Positions 8,895 through 19,400 of a stretch of 64,000 bases of DNA are shown piece by piece (within the stretch, counting starts at the first letter, position 1; each line of letters begins with the position of its first letter). The notes below the pieces were generated by a model. The model had not been told where the DNA came from. It searched no databases and saw only the letters and a program-made list of their open reading frames with translations. The DNA is from Thiomicrorhabdus sp965602805 (GTDB taxonomy: Bacteria; Pseudomonadota; Gammaproteobacteria; Thiomicrospirales; Thiomicrospiraceae), in the NCBI GenBank assembly GCA_965602805.1, contig CBFCZK010000013.1, forward strand, positions 1 through 64,000, written 5' to 3'. A program made the translations under genes and the position numbers.

Positions 8895-9791
8895 TTAAAA
8901 ATGGTCACGCGGATTAAATGGCATCAGTTCTGCCATCTTTTCATACAGCGCTTTTTGCTCATCGGTTACTGGCTCAGGCGTATGAATCTGAATAATCACA
9001 TACTGATTACCCGGCTCTTTACCTAAACCACGACCTTTAATTCTAAGTTTCGCACCTGACTGTGTTCCGGCCGCAATGCCCATTTTGATTTTGCCTTTCA
9101 GCGTTGGGATTTCGACCTTAGCGCCTAAAGCGGCTTCCCATGGGGTCAGCGGTAGATCCAAATAAACGTCCTTACCTTCCACTTCATAATGCGCGTGCTT
9201 TTGCAGATTGATTTCAATCAACACATCGCCATCAGACCCACCACTGACACCACTAAAGCCTTTCTCTTTGACACGAATTTTTTGGTCTTTTAAAACGCCC
9301 GCAGGAATCTTGACTTTAATCGGGTGGGTATCATAAGAGTAAGACTGGCTACGTGAATCACCGGTTTGGACATTAATAGTTCTTTCAGAGCCTTCAATCG
9401 CTTCTTCGAGACTCAGCATTATCTTAACGGTTTGATCAGCGCCTTTTTGTGGACGGGCTTGTTGCTGGCCAAATCCACCTTGACCACCGAAGCCACCACC
9501 GCCGCCGAACATATCTCCAAAGATATCGCCGTAATCTTGACCACCACCAAAACCACCCTGACCGCCACCTGCGCCACGTTGTTGATAATCCGAGCCATAC
9601 TGATCATACATATTACGTTTTTCAGTATCGCTTAAGGTTTCATAAGCTTCGCTTAACTCTTTAAACTTTGCTTCATCACCCGTCGGTTTATCCGGGTGAA
9701 CTTTAGCGGCCATTTTACGATAGGCTTTTTTGATATCCGCATCACTCGCACTGCGAGAAACGCCTAAAATCGCATAATAATCTTTGCTCAT
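8895..9791 (-). CDS. cbpA: DnaJ-class co-chaperone, CbpA type
   Basis: A 298-residue Hsp40. The J domain (residues about 3-68) has the HPD motif in KVHPDKPTG. A Gly/Phe-rich linker follows (about 75-125, GGGQGGFGGG and similar). There is no CxxCxGxG zinc finger, so it is a class B protein like CbpA/DjlA-type co-chaperones. The C-terminal part contains the two beta-sandwich substrate-binding domains, with GDVLIEINLQKH and AALGAKVEIPTLKG. It should stimulate DnaK ATPase. The start at 9791 is the first residue of the J domain. A sigma32-like promoter precedes it. No CbpM partner is adjacent. Confidence 0.9.
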   Translation of the reverse strand: MSKDYYAILGVSRSASDADIKKAYRKMAAKVHPDKPTGDEAKFKELSEAYETLSDTEKRNMYDQYGSDYQQRGAGGGQGGFGGGQDYGDIFGDMFGGGGGFGGQGGFGQQQARPQKGADQTVKIMLSLEEAIEGSERTINVQTGDSRSQSYSYDTHPIKVKIPAGVLKDQKIRVKEKGFSGVSGGSDGDVLIEINLQKHAHYEVEGKDVYLDLPLTPWEAALGAKVEIPTLKGKIKMGIAAGTQSGAKLRIKGRGLGKEPGNQYVIIQIHTPEPVTDEQKALYEKMAELMPFNPRDHF

Positions 9792-9831
9792 AATGTGTAA
9801 CCATCTCTTGAATTCTTTAACTGCCTTAAAA

Positions 9832-9858
9832 ATATGGGCTAAACCATCTGATTTCAAG
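9832..9858 (-). promoter_or_regulatory. Sigma32-like heat-shock promoter of cbpA-like gene
   Basis: Read on the minus strand: CTTGAAA (9852-9858), 12 bases, then GCCCATAT (9832-9839). The sigma32 consensus is CTTGAAA, 11-16 bases, CCCCATNT, so 14 of 15 defined positions agree. It ends about 40 bp before the start codon. Confidence 0.7.
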
Positions 9859-9886
9859 GCATACAATTATAATTTTTGGCTATTTT

Positions 9887-9898
9887 ACCAGGCCTGGT
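9887..9898. repeat. ACCAGGCCTGGT palindrome, intergenic
   Basis: An exact copy of the iterated palindrome between the cbpA-like promoter and the terminator of the TonB receptor gene. Confidence 0.9.
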
Positions 9899-9926
9899 TA
9901 AATAAAAGGCCGTTCCTAAAATTAAA

Positions 9927-9960
9927 AAGCCTGCCCATTCCACAAAGAATAGGCAGGCTT
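9927..9960 (-). terminator. Rho-independent terminator of TonB receptor gene
   Basis: A long stem of AAGCCTGCC and GGCAGGCTT, with a further ATTC/GAAT pairing and a six-base loop. A T-rich tract follows on the minus strand. Confidence 0.85.
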
Positions 9961-10024
9961 CAGTTTTAAATCTCGCTATTTAAGACTGATTTAACTCAAC
10001 CTTAATACGTTAAGCCATCTTTCG

Positions 10025-12196
10025 TTAAAAATCTAAGCGAACGCTTAACTTAATATTTCTACCAGGGTTTAAGGTATAGCCTTTATAGGTATTTAAGAAA
10101 TCGACATAAGTCGTATTAAACAGATTGTCGACACTTGCGCCGACATAGAGCGTTTGTTTATCAAGTTTCATCTGTGCCTGATAACCCAAGTTCCATAATG
10201 CATAAGCATCGGTAGATGCTGTGCCGAAAGGCATATTATCAAACTGTGAGAAGGGTTCATAAAGTCCAGCCGCGTCTTTACTATCGACCAACTTCACCCC
10301 TAAGCTGACCTTTTGTTGCTGTAAACCGACAAAATCTTCTGGCTGATAATGTAAATTAACCCGCACGTTATTCGCTGGCATTAAAGGCAAGTCTTGATTA
10401 TTTTTAGTATCAGAACCCTCAATTAACTCTAAAGCCACATCGGTTGACCAGGCGGGATTAAGTTTGTGGTTAACACTCAACTCAAAACCATGAATCAAAG
10501 CATCCGTTTGCTCGGCTTGCATTTCAGGAATCAGGCTTCCCGATTCAGCAATGCGTAAGTTGCCTGTATTGGCTAAATAGATATAGTTATCAATCCAGTT
10601 TTGGTAAACCGTGGCCACCATTTGCGTTTTAGGTGTTTGCCAACGTAGCGATAGATCGGTATTCAAAGCGGTTTCCGCCTCTAAATTAGGATTACCAATC
10701 TGGAAGGCTTGCACCCCGCCATGTTCGCCCCCGGCATACAATTCAAAAATACTCGGCGCACGAAAACCTCGCGCGATATTGGTTGCCAGACTCCATTGTG
10801 AATCGAAACGATAGGTTGCCCCAAGCGAGCCACTCATCACCTCAAACTCACGAGAATTATTGCTCTCATCAAACACGCCTAAATCCACAAAGTGTTCATT
10901 ATTTCCGTCCAATGGGGCTGTCACAGTATGCCAGTCATAACGCACACCAAATTGCAGCAACCATTGGTCGTAATCGGCCTCTTCAAATAGGTAGACCGCA
11001 CGTTTACTCTCATCCGCTGTTGGCGTTAAATGTCCTGAACGCAATATTTGCGATTTTTCAGTCATTTCCAGTCCGAGCTCCCCTTCAAAATCTCCGAACT
11101 GGGGATGGGCTATCGCTAGTTTAATGTCGTCACGCTTGACCAAGAGATCTAAATAGCCATCAGTGCCTTCATCCTCCGCCATATTTTCATAAGGTAAATC
11201 ATGTGAGGCTTCTCGGGCGTTACGGGTATGTGTCCAACTTGGTTTTAAAAGCCAATCATCGCCTAACTCAAACTCAGCCTTTAACTGCGTCTCATCGTTT
11301 TGCAATTTTTGTCCGGCGGCTAAAGCGACAAACTCCCCATCTTCAACTTCCACCCCCAAGTAGTTCTGTTTAGATTGCCATTGCGAATGACGCAACTCAA
11401 TCAATCCCCAATCGTCTTGATAACCGACGCCGATATTCGCCGCTTGATTATCAAAGTTGGTAAACGGTACTTCACCGACAAATAACGGTTGATCGTTTGC
11501 TGCTCCACCTGGAATCGCATTCTGGACCGATACTGCATTCGGCACGCTAAAGTTATCCCCACTGCGTTTTACAACACCTGCGGTAATCCCAAAGTGTTCG
11601 GAACCTGCGCCCACTTTCAGACCCAACACTTTCTCTTGATTGTTACTGTTGTATTCCGTGGCGAATTCACCGTGAATATCCTGAACATACGGAATCCGGG
11701 CTTGAATGACATTGACCACGCCGCCTAATGCTTCTGAGCCATACAAAACACTTTGTGGCCCCCGAATCACCTCAACCGAGTCGGCTAAATAGCTATCGGT
11801 ATTCGGTAAATGGCGGGTGCCATAGGATTGAAAGTCGGTGCTTTGACCGTTAGACAGAACTTTGACGCGATTGCCAGTCAAACCACGAATCACCGGTTTA
11901 CCCGATTGCGTACCTGCCGACATATTGTTGACTCCTGGAATCGCTTCAAGCACTTGGCCTAAAGAGCCGCTGTCGCGTGCCATTTTATCGCGACCGGTTA
12001 AAACATCGATTTGCGAAGGCACTTCAAAAATTTCATGGTCATGAATCGGCGAGGCCGAAACAGTTACTTCAGATAAAGTTGTTTCTGGGTTTGTTTCAAA
12101 GAGTGTTGCTGAGTCAGTTTCTAAGTTTGTTTGCGCGTACGCAGACACGGAAACCGTGGCAAGATAAATCGCCAGCGTAATTTTATTTAATCGCAT
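10025..12196 (-). CDS. TonB-dependent outer-membrane receptor, ZnuD-like
   Basis: A 723-residue receptor with a signal peptide ending SVSAYAQ, a TonB-box-like segment (TTLSEVTVSASPIHDHEIF), a plug domain (residues about 60-170, with PVIRGLTGNRVKVL and VEVIRGPQSVLYGSEALGG), and a 22-stranded-type beta-barrel ending in the terminal Phe (LSVRLDF). The plug sequence and the His-containing PIHDHEIF start resemble the ZnuD zinc receptor group. Zinc, another metal or a metal complex is the likely ligand. It is preceded in the same direction by a small His-rich membrane protein, consistent with metal uptake. Ligand identity is inference. Confidence 0.85.
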   Translation of the reverse strand: MRLNKITLAIYLATVSVSAYAQTNLETDSATLFETNPETTLSEVTVSASPIHDHEIFEVPSQIDVLTGRDKMARDSGSLGQVLEAIPGVNNMSAGTQSGKPVIRGLTGNRVKVLSNGQSTDFQSYGTRHLPNTDSYLADSVEVIRGPQSVLYGSEALGGVVNVIQARIPYVQDIHGEFATEYNSNNQEKVLGLKVGAGSEHFGITAGVVKRSGDNFSVPNAVSVQNAIPGGAANDQPLFVGEVPFTNFDNQAANIGVGYQDDWGLIELRHSQWQSKQNYLGVEVEDGEFVALAAGQKLQNDETQLKAEFELGDDWLLKPSWTHTRNAREASHDLPYENMAEDEGTDGYLDLLVKRDDIKLAIAHPQFGDFEGELGLEMTEKSQILRSGHLTPTADESKRAVYLFEEADYDQWLLQFGVRYDWHTVTAPLDGNNEHFVDLGVFDESNNSREFEVMSGSLGATYRFDSQWSLATNIARGFRAPSIFELYAGGEHGGVQAFQIGNPNLEAETALNTDLSLRWQTPKTQMVATVYQNWIDNYIYLANTGNLRIAESGSLIPEMQAEQTDALIHGFELSVNHKLNPAWSTDVALELIEGSDTKNNQDLPLMPANNVRVNLHYQPEDFVGLQQQKVSLGVKLVDSKDAAGLYEPFSQFDNMPFGTASTDAYALWNLGYQAQMKLDKQTLYVGASVDNLFNTTYVDFLNTYKGYTLNPGRNIKLSVRLDF

Positions 12197-12239
12197 GTTA
12201 AATCCTAATAATTAATTTATTTGAAAACAATAATAAAAA

Positions 12240-12554
12240 TTAGGCTAAAGGCGGGGCTCGACTATGGTAAAAAGGCTGATAGAGCGCACTGTACACTGAA
12301 ACCAGAGGTCGATTGGACGAGATAAGGTGGTTAGGCTTGCTAACATTGGCCGTGAAGTTTTCTACATCATCCACCGGTTGTGCTAAATGCTCAAACAGAT
12401 CACAGCTTTCAGTATGCTCATGAAAGGGATGAATTTCGGCATGCAATAATCCAACCGTTTGTACCAATACAAACAGTAAAACAAAAGGCGCTATCCACTT
12501 AATTTTAAAGTGCGACAGCCCTAATCCAAAAAATGGCATAAAGCGAAAATTCAT
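12240..12554 (-). CDS. Small membrane protein with His-rich segment
   Basis: A 104-residue protein with one hydrophobic helix (about 19-38, WIAPFVLLFVLVQTVGLLH) followed by HAEIHPFHEHTESCDLFEHL, which contains six His, one Cys and several acidic residues. Small proteins of this sort often sit beside metal-responsive TonB receptors, and this one is 43 bp upstream of the receptor gene on the same strand. A metal-related role is inferred. No Shine-Dalgarno is visible before the ATG on its own strand: the purine-rich AGGAGG there is on the opposite strand. The start is therefore uncertain, and Met6 is an alternative. Confidence 0.6.
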   Translation of the reverse strand: MNFRFMPFFGLGLSHFKIKWIAPFVLLFVLVQTVGLLHAEIHPFHEHTESCDLFEHLAQPVDDVENFTANVSKPNHLISSNRPLVSVYSALYQPFYHSRAPPLA

Positions 12555-12785
12555 AGGAGGAATTGTAAACCAACTTTAGTGTTAAATTATGATATTCAAC
12601 GCACACGTATAGAAAAAAGTTACAGCGATGAAACCTGGCCTGGTTAACCTTAATACCCACAGGGTAATTTTATTAAGTATTATTCCTATTCCTGTATATA
12701 ATCATTCAAACAAACTTACATCGACAACCAATGACAACCCTTCATTGAATGATTGAAACCTTCTTAAAGAGCGAGTGAACAGACA

Positions 12786-14426
12786 ATGGCAAATTCTCCT
12801 TTAGCGGGCAAAAAAGCCCCTTATTCCCTTTTAGAAAATATCCCTCTATTGATGGCGGACTATTACACCCAAACACCAGATGTCAGCAATCCCGATCAAG
12901 CGGTGAGTTTTGGCACATCCGGGCATCGTGGTTGTTCTAGTAAGACCACTTTTAATGAGACGCATATTGCAGGAATTTGTCAGGCGATTGTTGAGTACCG
13001 TTATTTACAGAACACCAATGGGCCGCTGTATATCGGTATGGACACCCACGCGCTTTCTGAAGCCGCGCATGCCACGGCGATTGAAGTGTTTGCCGCCAAT
13101 AAGATCCATGTCATCATTCAGTCGAATGGCCGTTATACACCTACACCCGTGGTTTCCAATGCCATTCTCAGCTACAACGAAGGCCGCCAAGCCGGTTTTG
13201 CCGATGGCGTGATTATCACCCCTTCGCACAATCCGCCACAGGACGGGGGCTTTAAATACAACTTACCAACCGGTGGCCCAGCAGACACCGATGCCACGTC
13301 ATGGATTCAGGACCGTGCGAATGAGATTATTTTAGAAGGCTCTACGAAAGTAAAGCGCATGTCTATGACAGAAGCCATGGCTTCGGAATACGTCACCCCA
13401 ACCGATTTAATCATGCCTTATGTCGAAAACCTGGATAAGGTCGTTAATATGCAAGCCATTAAAGACGCTGGGTTAAAATTGGCGATTGATCCAATGGGCG
13501 GCGCGGCGGTGGATTACTGGCAGCCGATTGCAGACTTTTACGGCTTAGATTTAGAGATCATTAACCCGCAAGTTGACCCTACTTTCTCATTTATGCATGT
13601 CGATAAAGATGGCAAGATCCGTATGGATTGCTCATCACCTTATGCCATGGCCGGTCTGATTGGCTTAAAAGACAATTACGATTTAGCCTTTGGTAATGAT
13701 CCGGATGTCGATCGCCACGGCATCGTCACCAAGTCGGTCGGATTGATGAACCCTAACCACTACTTGGCAGTGATCATTCAATACCTATTTACGCATCGTC
13801 CTAACTGGCCACAAAATGCCGCGGTTGGTAAAACCTTAGTGTCTAGCTCAATGATTGACCGTGTTGCCAACGCCAACAATCTGAACTTATCAGAAGTGCC
13901 GGTGGGTTTTAAATGGTTTGTTGACGGTCTACAAACCGGGACGTTTGGTTTTGGCGGAGAAGAGTCTGCCGGCGCATCCTTCTTACGTTTCGATGGAGGG
14001 CCATGGAGCACCGATAAAGACGGTATTATTCTAAATTTATTGGCCGCAGAAATCACCGCCGTTACCGGTAAAGATCCTGGTGTATTGTATCAAGAACTGA
14101 CCGCGCAGTTTGGCGACCCTATTTACAGCCGCATTGATGCGCCTGCCAACCGTGAAGAGAAAGCAATCTTAAGCAATCTTTCACCAGAGATGGTCAAAAC
14201 GGACAGCTTAGCGGGTGAAACGATTATCGCAAAATTAACCCATGCACCAGGTAATGGCGCGGCGATTGGCGGCCTTAAAATCACTACCGAAAACGGTTGG
14301 TTTGCAGCACGCCCATCGGGGACTGAAGATATCTATAAAATCTATGCAGAAAGCTTTAAGGGTCAAGAACATCTCGATCAAATCCTCGATGAAGCCAAAG
14401 CCATCGTCTCAGCTGCGCTAAAGTAA
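12786..14426 (+). CDS. pgm: Phosphoglucomutase (alpha-D-glucose specific)
   Basis: A 546-residue enzyme interconverting glucose 1-phosphate and glucose 6-phosphate. Visible motifs are FGTSGHRG near the N-terminus, the phosphoserine loop TPSHNPPQDGG, the metal-binding loop FGNDPDVDRHG, the sugar-binding GGEESAGASF and the phosphate-binding RPSGTEDIYKIY close to the C-terminus. Length and order match bacterial Pgm. It links glycogen or cell-wall sugar synthesis with central metabolism. GAG precedes the start. The stop codon TAA overlaps the first base of an ACCAGGCCTGGT copy. Confidence 0.95.
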   Translation: MANSPLAGKKAPYSLLENIPLLMADYYTQTPDVSNPDQAVSFGTSGHRGCSSKTTFNETHIAGICQAIVEYRYLQNTNGPLYIGMDTHALSEAAHATAIEVFAANKIHVIIQSNGRYTPTPVVSNAILSYNEGRQAGFADGVIITPSHNPPQDGGFKYNLPTGGPADTDATSWIQDRANEIILEGSTKVKRMSMTEAMASEYVTPTDLIMPYVENLDKVVNMQAIKDAGLKLAIDPMGGAAVDYWQPIADFYGLDLEIINPQVDPTFSFMHVDKDGKIRMDCSSPYAMAGLIGLKDNYDLAFGNDPDVDRHGIVTKSVGLMNPNHYLAVIIQYLFTHRPNWPQNAAVGKTLVSSSMIDRVANANNLNLSEVPVGFKWFVDGLQTGTFGFGGEESAGASFLRFDGGPWSTDKDGIILNLLAAEITAVTGKDPGVLYQELTAQFGDPIYSRIDAPANREEKAILSNLSPEMVKTDSLAGETIIAKLTHAPGNGAAIGGLKITTENGWFAARPSGTEDIYKIYAESFKGQEHLDQILDEAKAIVSAALK

Positions 14427-14437
14427 CCAGGCCTGGT
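14426..14437. repeat. ACCAGGCCTGGT palindrome at pgm stop
   Basis: An exact copy of the palindrome. Its first A is the last base of the pgm stop codon. It lies 21 bp before the next start. Confidence 0.9.
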
Positions 14438-14458
14438 AGGCTTGATAGGAATGCTTTA

Positions 14459-15397
14459 ATGACGTTGCCAAAACAGTCTTCGAAAACGACTCAACCCCCT
14501 CAGGCGGTTAAAACCGTCTCGCTGATTTTAGGCAGCGGTGGTGCGCGTGGTTTGGCGCATATTGGCATTATTCGCTGGTTGGAAAGACACAACTACCAAA
14601 TCAATTCCATCTCGGGCAGTTCTATAGGCGCCTTGATTGGTGGCATCTATGCCGCGGGTAAACTCGATGAATGTGAAACCTGGTGTAAGCAGTTAAGCAA
14701 TTCCGATATTCTTGGTCTTACCGATATTGCCTGGAATCGTAGCGGTTTGATTAAGGGCGATAAACTCGTCCAAGCCTTTAAAAAAATACTGGGCGACCCG
14801 AACATTGAAGATCTGCCGATTCCTTTTACCGCCGTCGCCACTGACATTGATAATGAAAAAGAGGTCTGGTTGCAAAAAGGTTCATTGTTAGACGCCATGC
14901 GCGCTTCTACCGCCCTGCCGATGATATTCACCCCTTTCCATCGACAAGGCATCACTCTGGTGGATGGTGGCGTACTCAACCCTGTGCCCATCGCCCCGAC
15001 CTTCGGACAAACGAACGACTTAATCATTGCGGTCAATCTCGGCGGCAAAGCCAAAGCGGGTGATTTATCAGACACCGAAATAGACACTGAGTTAGAAACC
15101 GATCTCAATGAGGATTCTTGGTTAAATGATGCAGCTGCTTTATTCGACTCTCTGCTAACGCAATTTCGCTCTAAAGAACCTGAGGCTGAAACGCCTTTAA
15201 GCTGGGATATGATTGATATCAGCAACAAAGCGTTTGATAGCATGCAAAGCAGTATCGCCCGCCAACAACTCGCTGCTTATCCGCCTGACATTATCATTGA
15301 GATTCCGCGAGATGCCTGTGGCATGCTCGAGTTCAGTAAAATCAGTGAGATGATTAAACTTGGTTATCAGACTGCAGAAAATACCCTCGGCAACTGA
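14459..15397 (+). CDS. Patatin-like phospholipase (RssA type)
   Basis: A 312-residue patatin-family lipid acyl hydrolase. It shows the oxyanion loop GSGGARGLAH (residues about 23-32), the nucleophile elbow GSSIG (Ser about 52) and the catalytic DGG (VDGGVLNPVP) at about 178. A Ser-Asp dyad is therefore intact. The length and the arrangement fit the cytoplasmic bacterial RssA/NTE-like group. It lies 32 bp after pgm on the same strand and may be co-transcribed with it. The substrate is unknown. Confidence 0.88.
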   Translation: MTLPKQSSKTTQPPQAVKTVSLILGSGGARGLAHIGIIRWLERHNYQINSISGSSIGALIGGIYAAGKLDECETWCKQLSNSDILGLTDIAWNRSGLIKGDKLVQAFKKILGDPNIEDLPIPFTAVATDIDNEKEVWLQKGSLLDAMRASTALPMIFTPFHRQGITLVDGGVLNPVPIAPTFGQTNDLIIAVNLGGKAKAGDLSDTEIDTELETDLNEDSWLNDAAALFDSLLTQFRSKEPEAETPLSWDMIDISNKAFDSMQSSIARQQLAAYPPDIIIEIPRDACGMLEFSKISEMIKLGYQTAENTLGN

Positions 15398-15589
15398 AAT
15401 GAGTACACGGCTTAAATAAAACTCAAGCACAACGTAGACACAACCTGGGCACAAAGTAACCTCACCCCGATCGGTCTTGCCCTTTCTGCCGCGTAAAACA
15501 CCGCTTGCATTCCTGACACAAACTCTCGAAAATAGCCCTACAAAATTTGGACACACTAATGTCCCCCTCATCTATTAAAGGAATCAATC

Positions 15590-16153
15590 ATGCCTAAAGT
15601 CAGTGAACTCAAAAAAGGCGACGTTGTTGATATCAATGGCGTTCCCCATATTTTAAAAACCTACGATGTTCGCAACCCCTCTTCACGTGGCGCATCGACC
15701 CTTTATAAAATGCGTTTCAATAACTTGAAAACCGGGCAAAAAGTCGATGAGACCTTTAAAAGTGACGATCTATTAAAAGAGATCGACTGCCCTAAAGTAC
15801 CGGTCATGTTCTCGTATATCGATGGGGATGACTACGTTTTTATGAACAATGAAGACTACAGCCAATACCTATTAAATGCAGATGAACTCGAAGATGAAAA
15901 AAAATACATCACCGACGGACTCGCAGGCATTACGGCACTTTTATGGGAAGAGCAAATCTTAGCCATCGAATTGCCAACCAACGTTGAATTAGAAGTGGTT
16001 GAAACCATTCCTGGCACAAAATCCAGTGGTGCAGGCCGAACCAAACCAGCCAAACTCTCAACCGGCTACGAAATCCAGGTGCCTGAGTTTATTGAGCCGA
16101 ATGAAATCGTTAAGGTCAGCACTTTAACGGGTAAATTTCTGTCACGTGCTTAA
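15590..16153 (+). CDS. yeiP: Elongation factor P-like protein (EfpL/YeiP)
   Basis: A 187-residue three-domain EF-P paralogue. The domain I tip reads NPSSRGASTLYK rather than the PGKGQA-like tip of EF-P, which is typical of YeiP/EfpL. The rest follows the family: FKSDDLL, YVFMNNEDYSQY, LPTNVELEVVETIPGTK and a C-terminal domain with STGYEIQVPEFI. EfpL relieves ribosome stalling at difficult proline-containing sequences. AGGA lies eight bases before the ATG. It has its own unit. The canonical EF-P is not in this window. Confidence 0.93.
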   Translation: MPKVSELKKGDVVDINGVPHILKTYDVRNPSSRGASTLYKMRFNNLKTGQKVDETFKSDDLLKEIDCPKVPVMFSYIDGDDYVFMNNEDYSQYLLNADELEDEKKYITDGLAGITALLWEEQILAIELPTNVELEVVETIPGTKSSGAGRTKPAKLSTGYEIQVPEFIEPNEIVKVSTLTGKFLSRA

Positions 16154-16404
16154 TATTTAAAGCAACCATGCCTGTTCAAGAACCATTCAAGGGGTTTTCA
16201 GGCCTGGGATACACTCTCCTTAAATTTAGCCCCCTCTTCTTTTATAAGCCGAACTGATTACTCTATAAAAAAGATACCCCTTCATTAGTGCGTACAAACA
16301 AGTATAGCCCTAGAAATAAAATGGATTTATAACGCTTTGCATTGCTTTTTTCAGCTTTGACGTTAGCATAAAACACTCATTTATTTATTGGCACCCTCTA
16401 GCTT

Positions 16405-19400
16405 ATGTCTGACACCAATCCCTTACAAGCCGAACTTTACAAACTCACCGAATCCAAACAAGATCTGTTTGACCGCTTTCAAGAGAGCGTCTTCGACGCT
16501 ATCTGGTATTGGAATCTAGAGCAACCGGAACAGAGATGGATGAGCCCGAAGTTTTGGGAAACGCTAGGTTATGATGCCAATGAAAAAAATCACGGAATAG
16601 AAGACTGGTTAGACGCCATTCATCCTGAGGATAAGCCCCTCATCAGGGCTTGTATGGATAAGCAAAAATCAGAGCCAAATCATTCTTTTGATCAGGTAGT
16701 GCGTTATTTACATAAAGATAAATCAACGGTTTATATTCGCTGCCGTGGATTTTCTATCTGTAATGAACAAGGTCGGCCGACCCGTTTACTGGGCATTCAC
16801 ACCAATTTAACCAATTACATGGTTCAAAAAAACAGCTTAACAACTGAAAACTTAATCATTAAAGAGAGGCTTAACTACGCTTTAGAAGGCAGTCAAGATG
16901 GTGTATGGGATTGGAACTTAGAGACTAATGCCGTTTTTTACTCGCCACGCTGGAAAGCAATTCTAGGATTTGAAGACTCCGAATTAGAAAATGCCTTCGC
17001 GAGCTGGGAGGCTTTACTCCACCCTGAAGACATTGCAACCACCAAACAATATGTTCAAGCTTACATAGAAAGCGATGCGATCAGTTTTGAGACGCGCTTT
17101 CGCATGCGCCATAAAGCGGGGCATTATATCCCTATTTTGTCGCGTGCTAAAAAAGTACAGATACCCTCCAAAAATGGCGAAAAACCCGCCGTTCATTTGA
17201 TTGGTACTCATGTTGATCTAACCGACATTGTGGCGATTCAAGATCGTTTAAATCAGCAAATTAGACTCACCGAGTCTTATATTAATACCTCTTCTACTAT
17301 CATGCTCGCATTAGACAACGACGCCAATATCACCATGCTCAATAAAAAAGGCAGCGAAATTTTAGGCGTCAGCCAAGACTCTGTCATAGGAAAACCTTGG
17401 TTTGAACAGGACTTTTTTCCTAAAGAACTCAGAGAACAGTTTAAAACAGGTCATATCGCCTTTCGAGAAGAAGGACTCGATTTAAGCCAGCCCGTGGATC
17501 ATGCTTTAATCACCTCAACGGGTGAAAAAAGAATATTTACCTGGAGCGATACACATCTGCGTAATGAGTCAGGCGAGATCATCGGTTCAATCAGTTCTGG
17601 TATCGACATTACTGAACGAACCAAAGTTCAGCAAAAACTAATTGCAAGTGAAAATCTTTTAAAGCAAGCGCAAAAACTTGCCAAAATAGGCCATTACACC
17701 CTGGACTTAACCCGTGATAGTTGGTCATGCTCAGAAGAAATCGACCTGATATTTGGTATTGATTGTCACACCCCTAAAACGATTCAAACGTGGAGTGAAA
17801 TCATCCACCCAGATCACCGCCAAGAGATGCAAGACTATCTACAATATGAAGTCATTGCTCAGAAAAAACGGTTTGATAAACAGTACCGCATCATTAATAA
17901 AATCACACAAGAAACTTTATGGGTGCATGGTAAAGGCGACTTACAATTTGATGGAAATAACCTCCCTACTGAGATGTTTGGTACTATTCAGGACATTTCA
18001 CAACAAAAAACTACAGAAGAACAACTCTCTCTAGCCTCTAATGTTTATAAAAATGCCAATGAAGGCATTATGGTGACCGATAACCGCGGAGTTATTGTCG
18101 ATGTAAACCAAGCCTTTACCAATATTACCGATTATAGCAAAGCCGATGTTTTAGGTAAAAACCCAAAGATTCTAAACTCTGGCCTAAACGATGCCGAGTT
18201 CTACCAAACCATGTGGCAATCTATTCATGAAACGGGGAAATGGGCAGGTGAAATATGGAATCGCAAAAAAAGTGGCGAATTTTATCCTGAATTTATCACC
18301 ATCAGCACCATTAAAAATGATCAAAATGAAGTGCAAAACTATTTAGCTTTATTCTCGGATATTAGCATTCAAAAAAACCACGAAAATAAGCTCCATAGAA
18401 TGGCACATTATGATGCCTTAACCGGTTTACCGAACCGCGAATTATTCCGGGATCGCTTAGACCAGGCCATCTCTCGTTCCAATCGCGATAACAGCATTGT
18501 ATCCTTAGCTTTTTTAGATCTGGATGGTTTTAAAACCATTAATGATACCCATGGACACGAGACGGGCGATCAACTACTGAAAATCATTGGCAGTCGATAC
18601 AGCAAGCAAGCCAGGGAGAGTGACACCATTGCGCGCCTTGGAGGGGATGAATTCGTTATTCTGCTTAATAATATCGATAGCATTGAACATTCCCTCAGTA
18701 TTTACGATCGATTCCTAGAGGACACCAGAGAACCTATTGTGATCAACGGTCATAAATTAACCGTTTCTTGTAGTATCGGTATTACCTACTACCCACAATC
18801 TAGTCCAATCGATTCAGACCAATTGATACGTCAAGCAGATCACTCTATGTATCAAGCAAAGCTACTCGGTAAAAACTGTTATCACATATTTGATAATGAA
18901 AAAGATCAGGTCGCCCGTGCACTTCATAAAAAACTAGGCACCATTGCTCATGCCATACAAAATGAAGAATTTGTACTCTATTACCAACCTAAGGTTAATA
19001 TGATTACTGGCCAGCCTCTTGGCCTAGAAGCGCTAATACGTTGGCAACACCCGGAAGAAGGCTTGCTTTTACCGGGTGCCTTTTTACCCGCCATTGAAAA
19101 ACATAGTCTCTCGATTAATCTCGATAAATGGGTCATTGAAGCTGCTTTTAAACAAGCGGCCCTGTGGGCGCAACAGAATATTCTACTGTCCATCAGTGTT
19201 AATTTGGGTGGGCAAATCCTGCAAAACTATAAGCTGATTGAATTTTTAGAAAGTATGTTTAAAAAATACCCTCAGGTTTCTGCTCAACAGATTCAATTAG
19301 AGGTACTGGAAACCAGCGCACTAGAAGACATGGAACATGCTTCAAGCTTAATGCGCCACAGTGAAGCCCTTGGTGTCAAAGTTGCGATTGATGATTTTGG

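Noticed and set aside
10783..11124. A 113-codon frame opposite the TonB receptor gene
   Set aside because: It is antisense within a complete receptor gene and its product looks random.
12581..12600. A Zur-like dyad upstream of the small His-rich gene and ZnuD-like receptor
   Set aside because: Only about six of ten half-site positions agree, and the sequence is AT-rich. It is not strong enough to list as an operator.
14647..15243. A 198-codon minus-strand frame over the patatin gene
   Set aside because: The plus-strand gene has all catalytic motifs. The antisense product is Ser/Arg-biased and without known motifs.
16175..16210. A possible terminator after efpL (GCCTG...CAGGC)
   Set aside because: The stem is interrupted and no T run follows the pairing, so it cannot be called.
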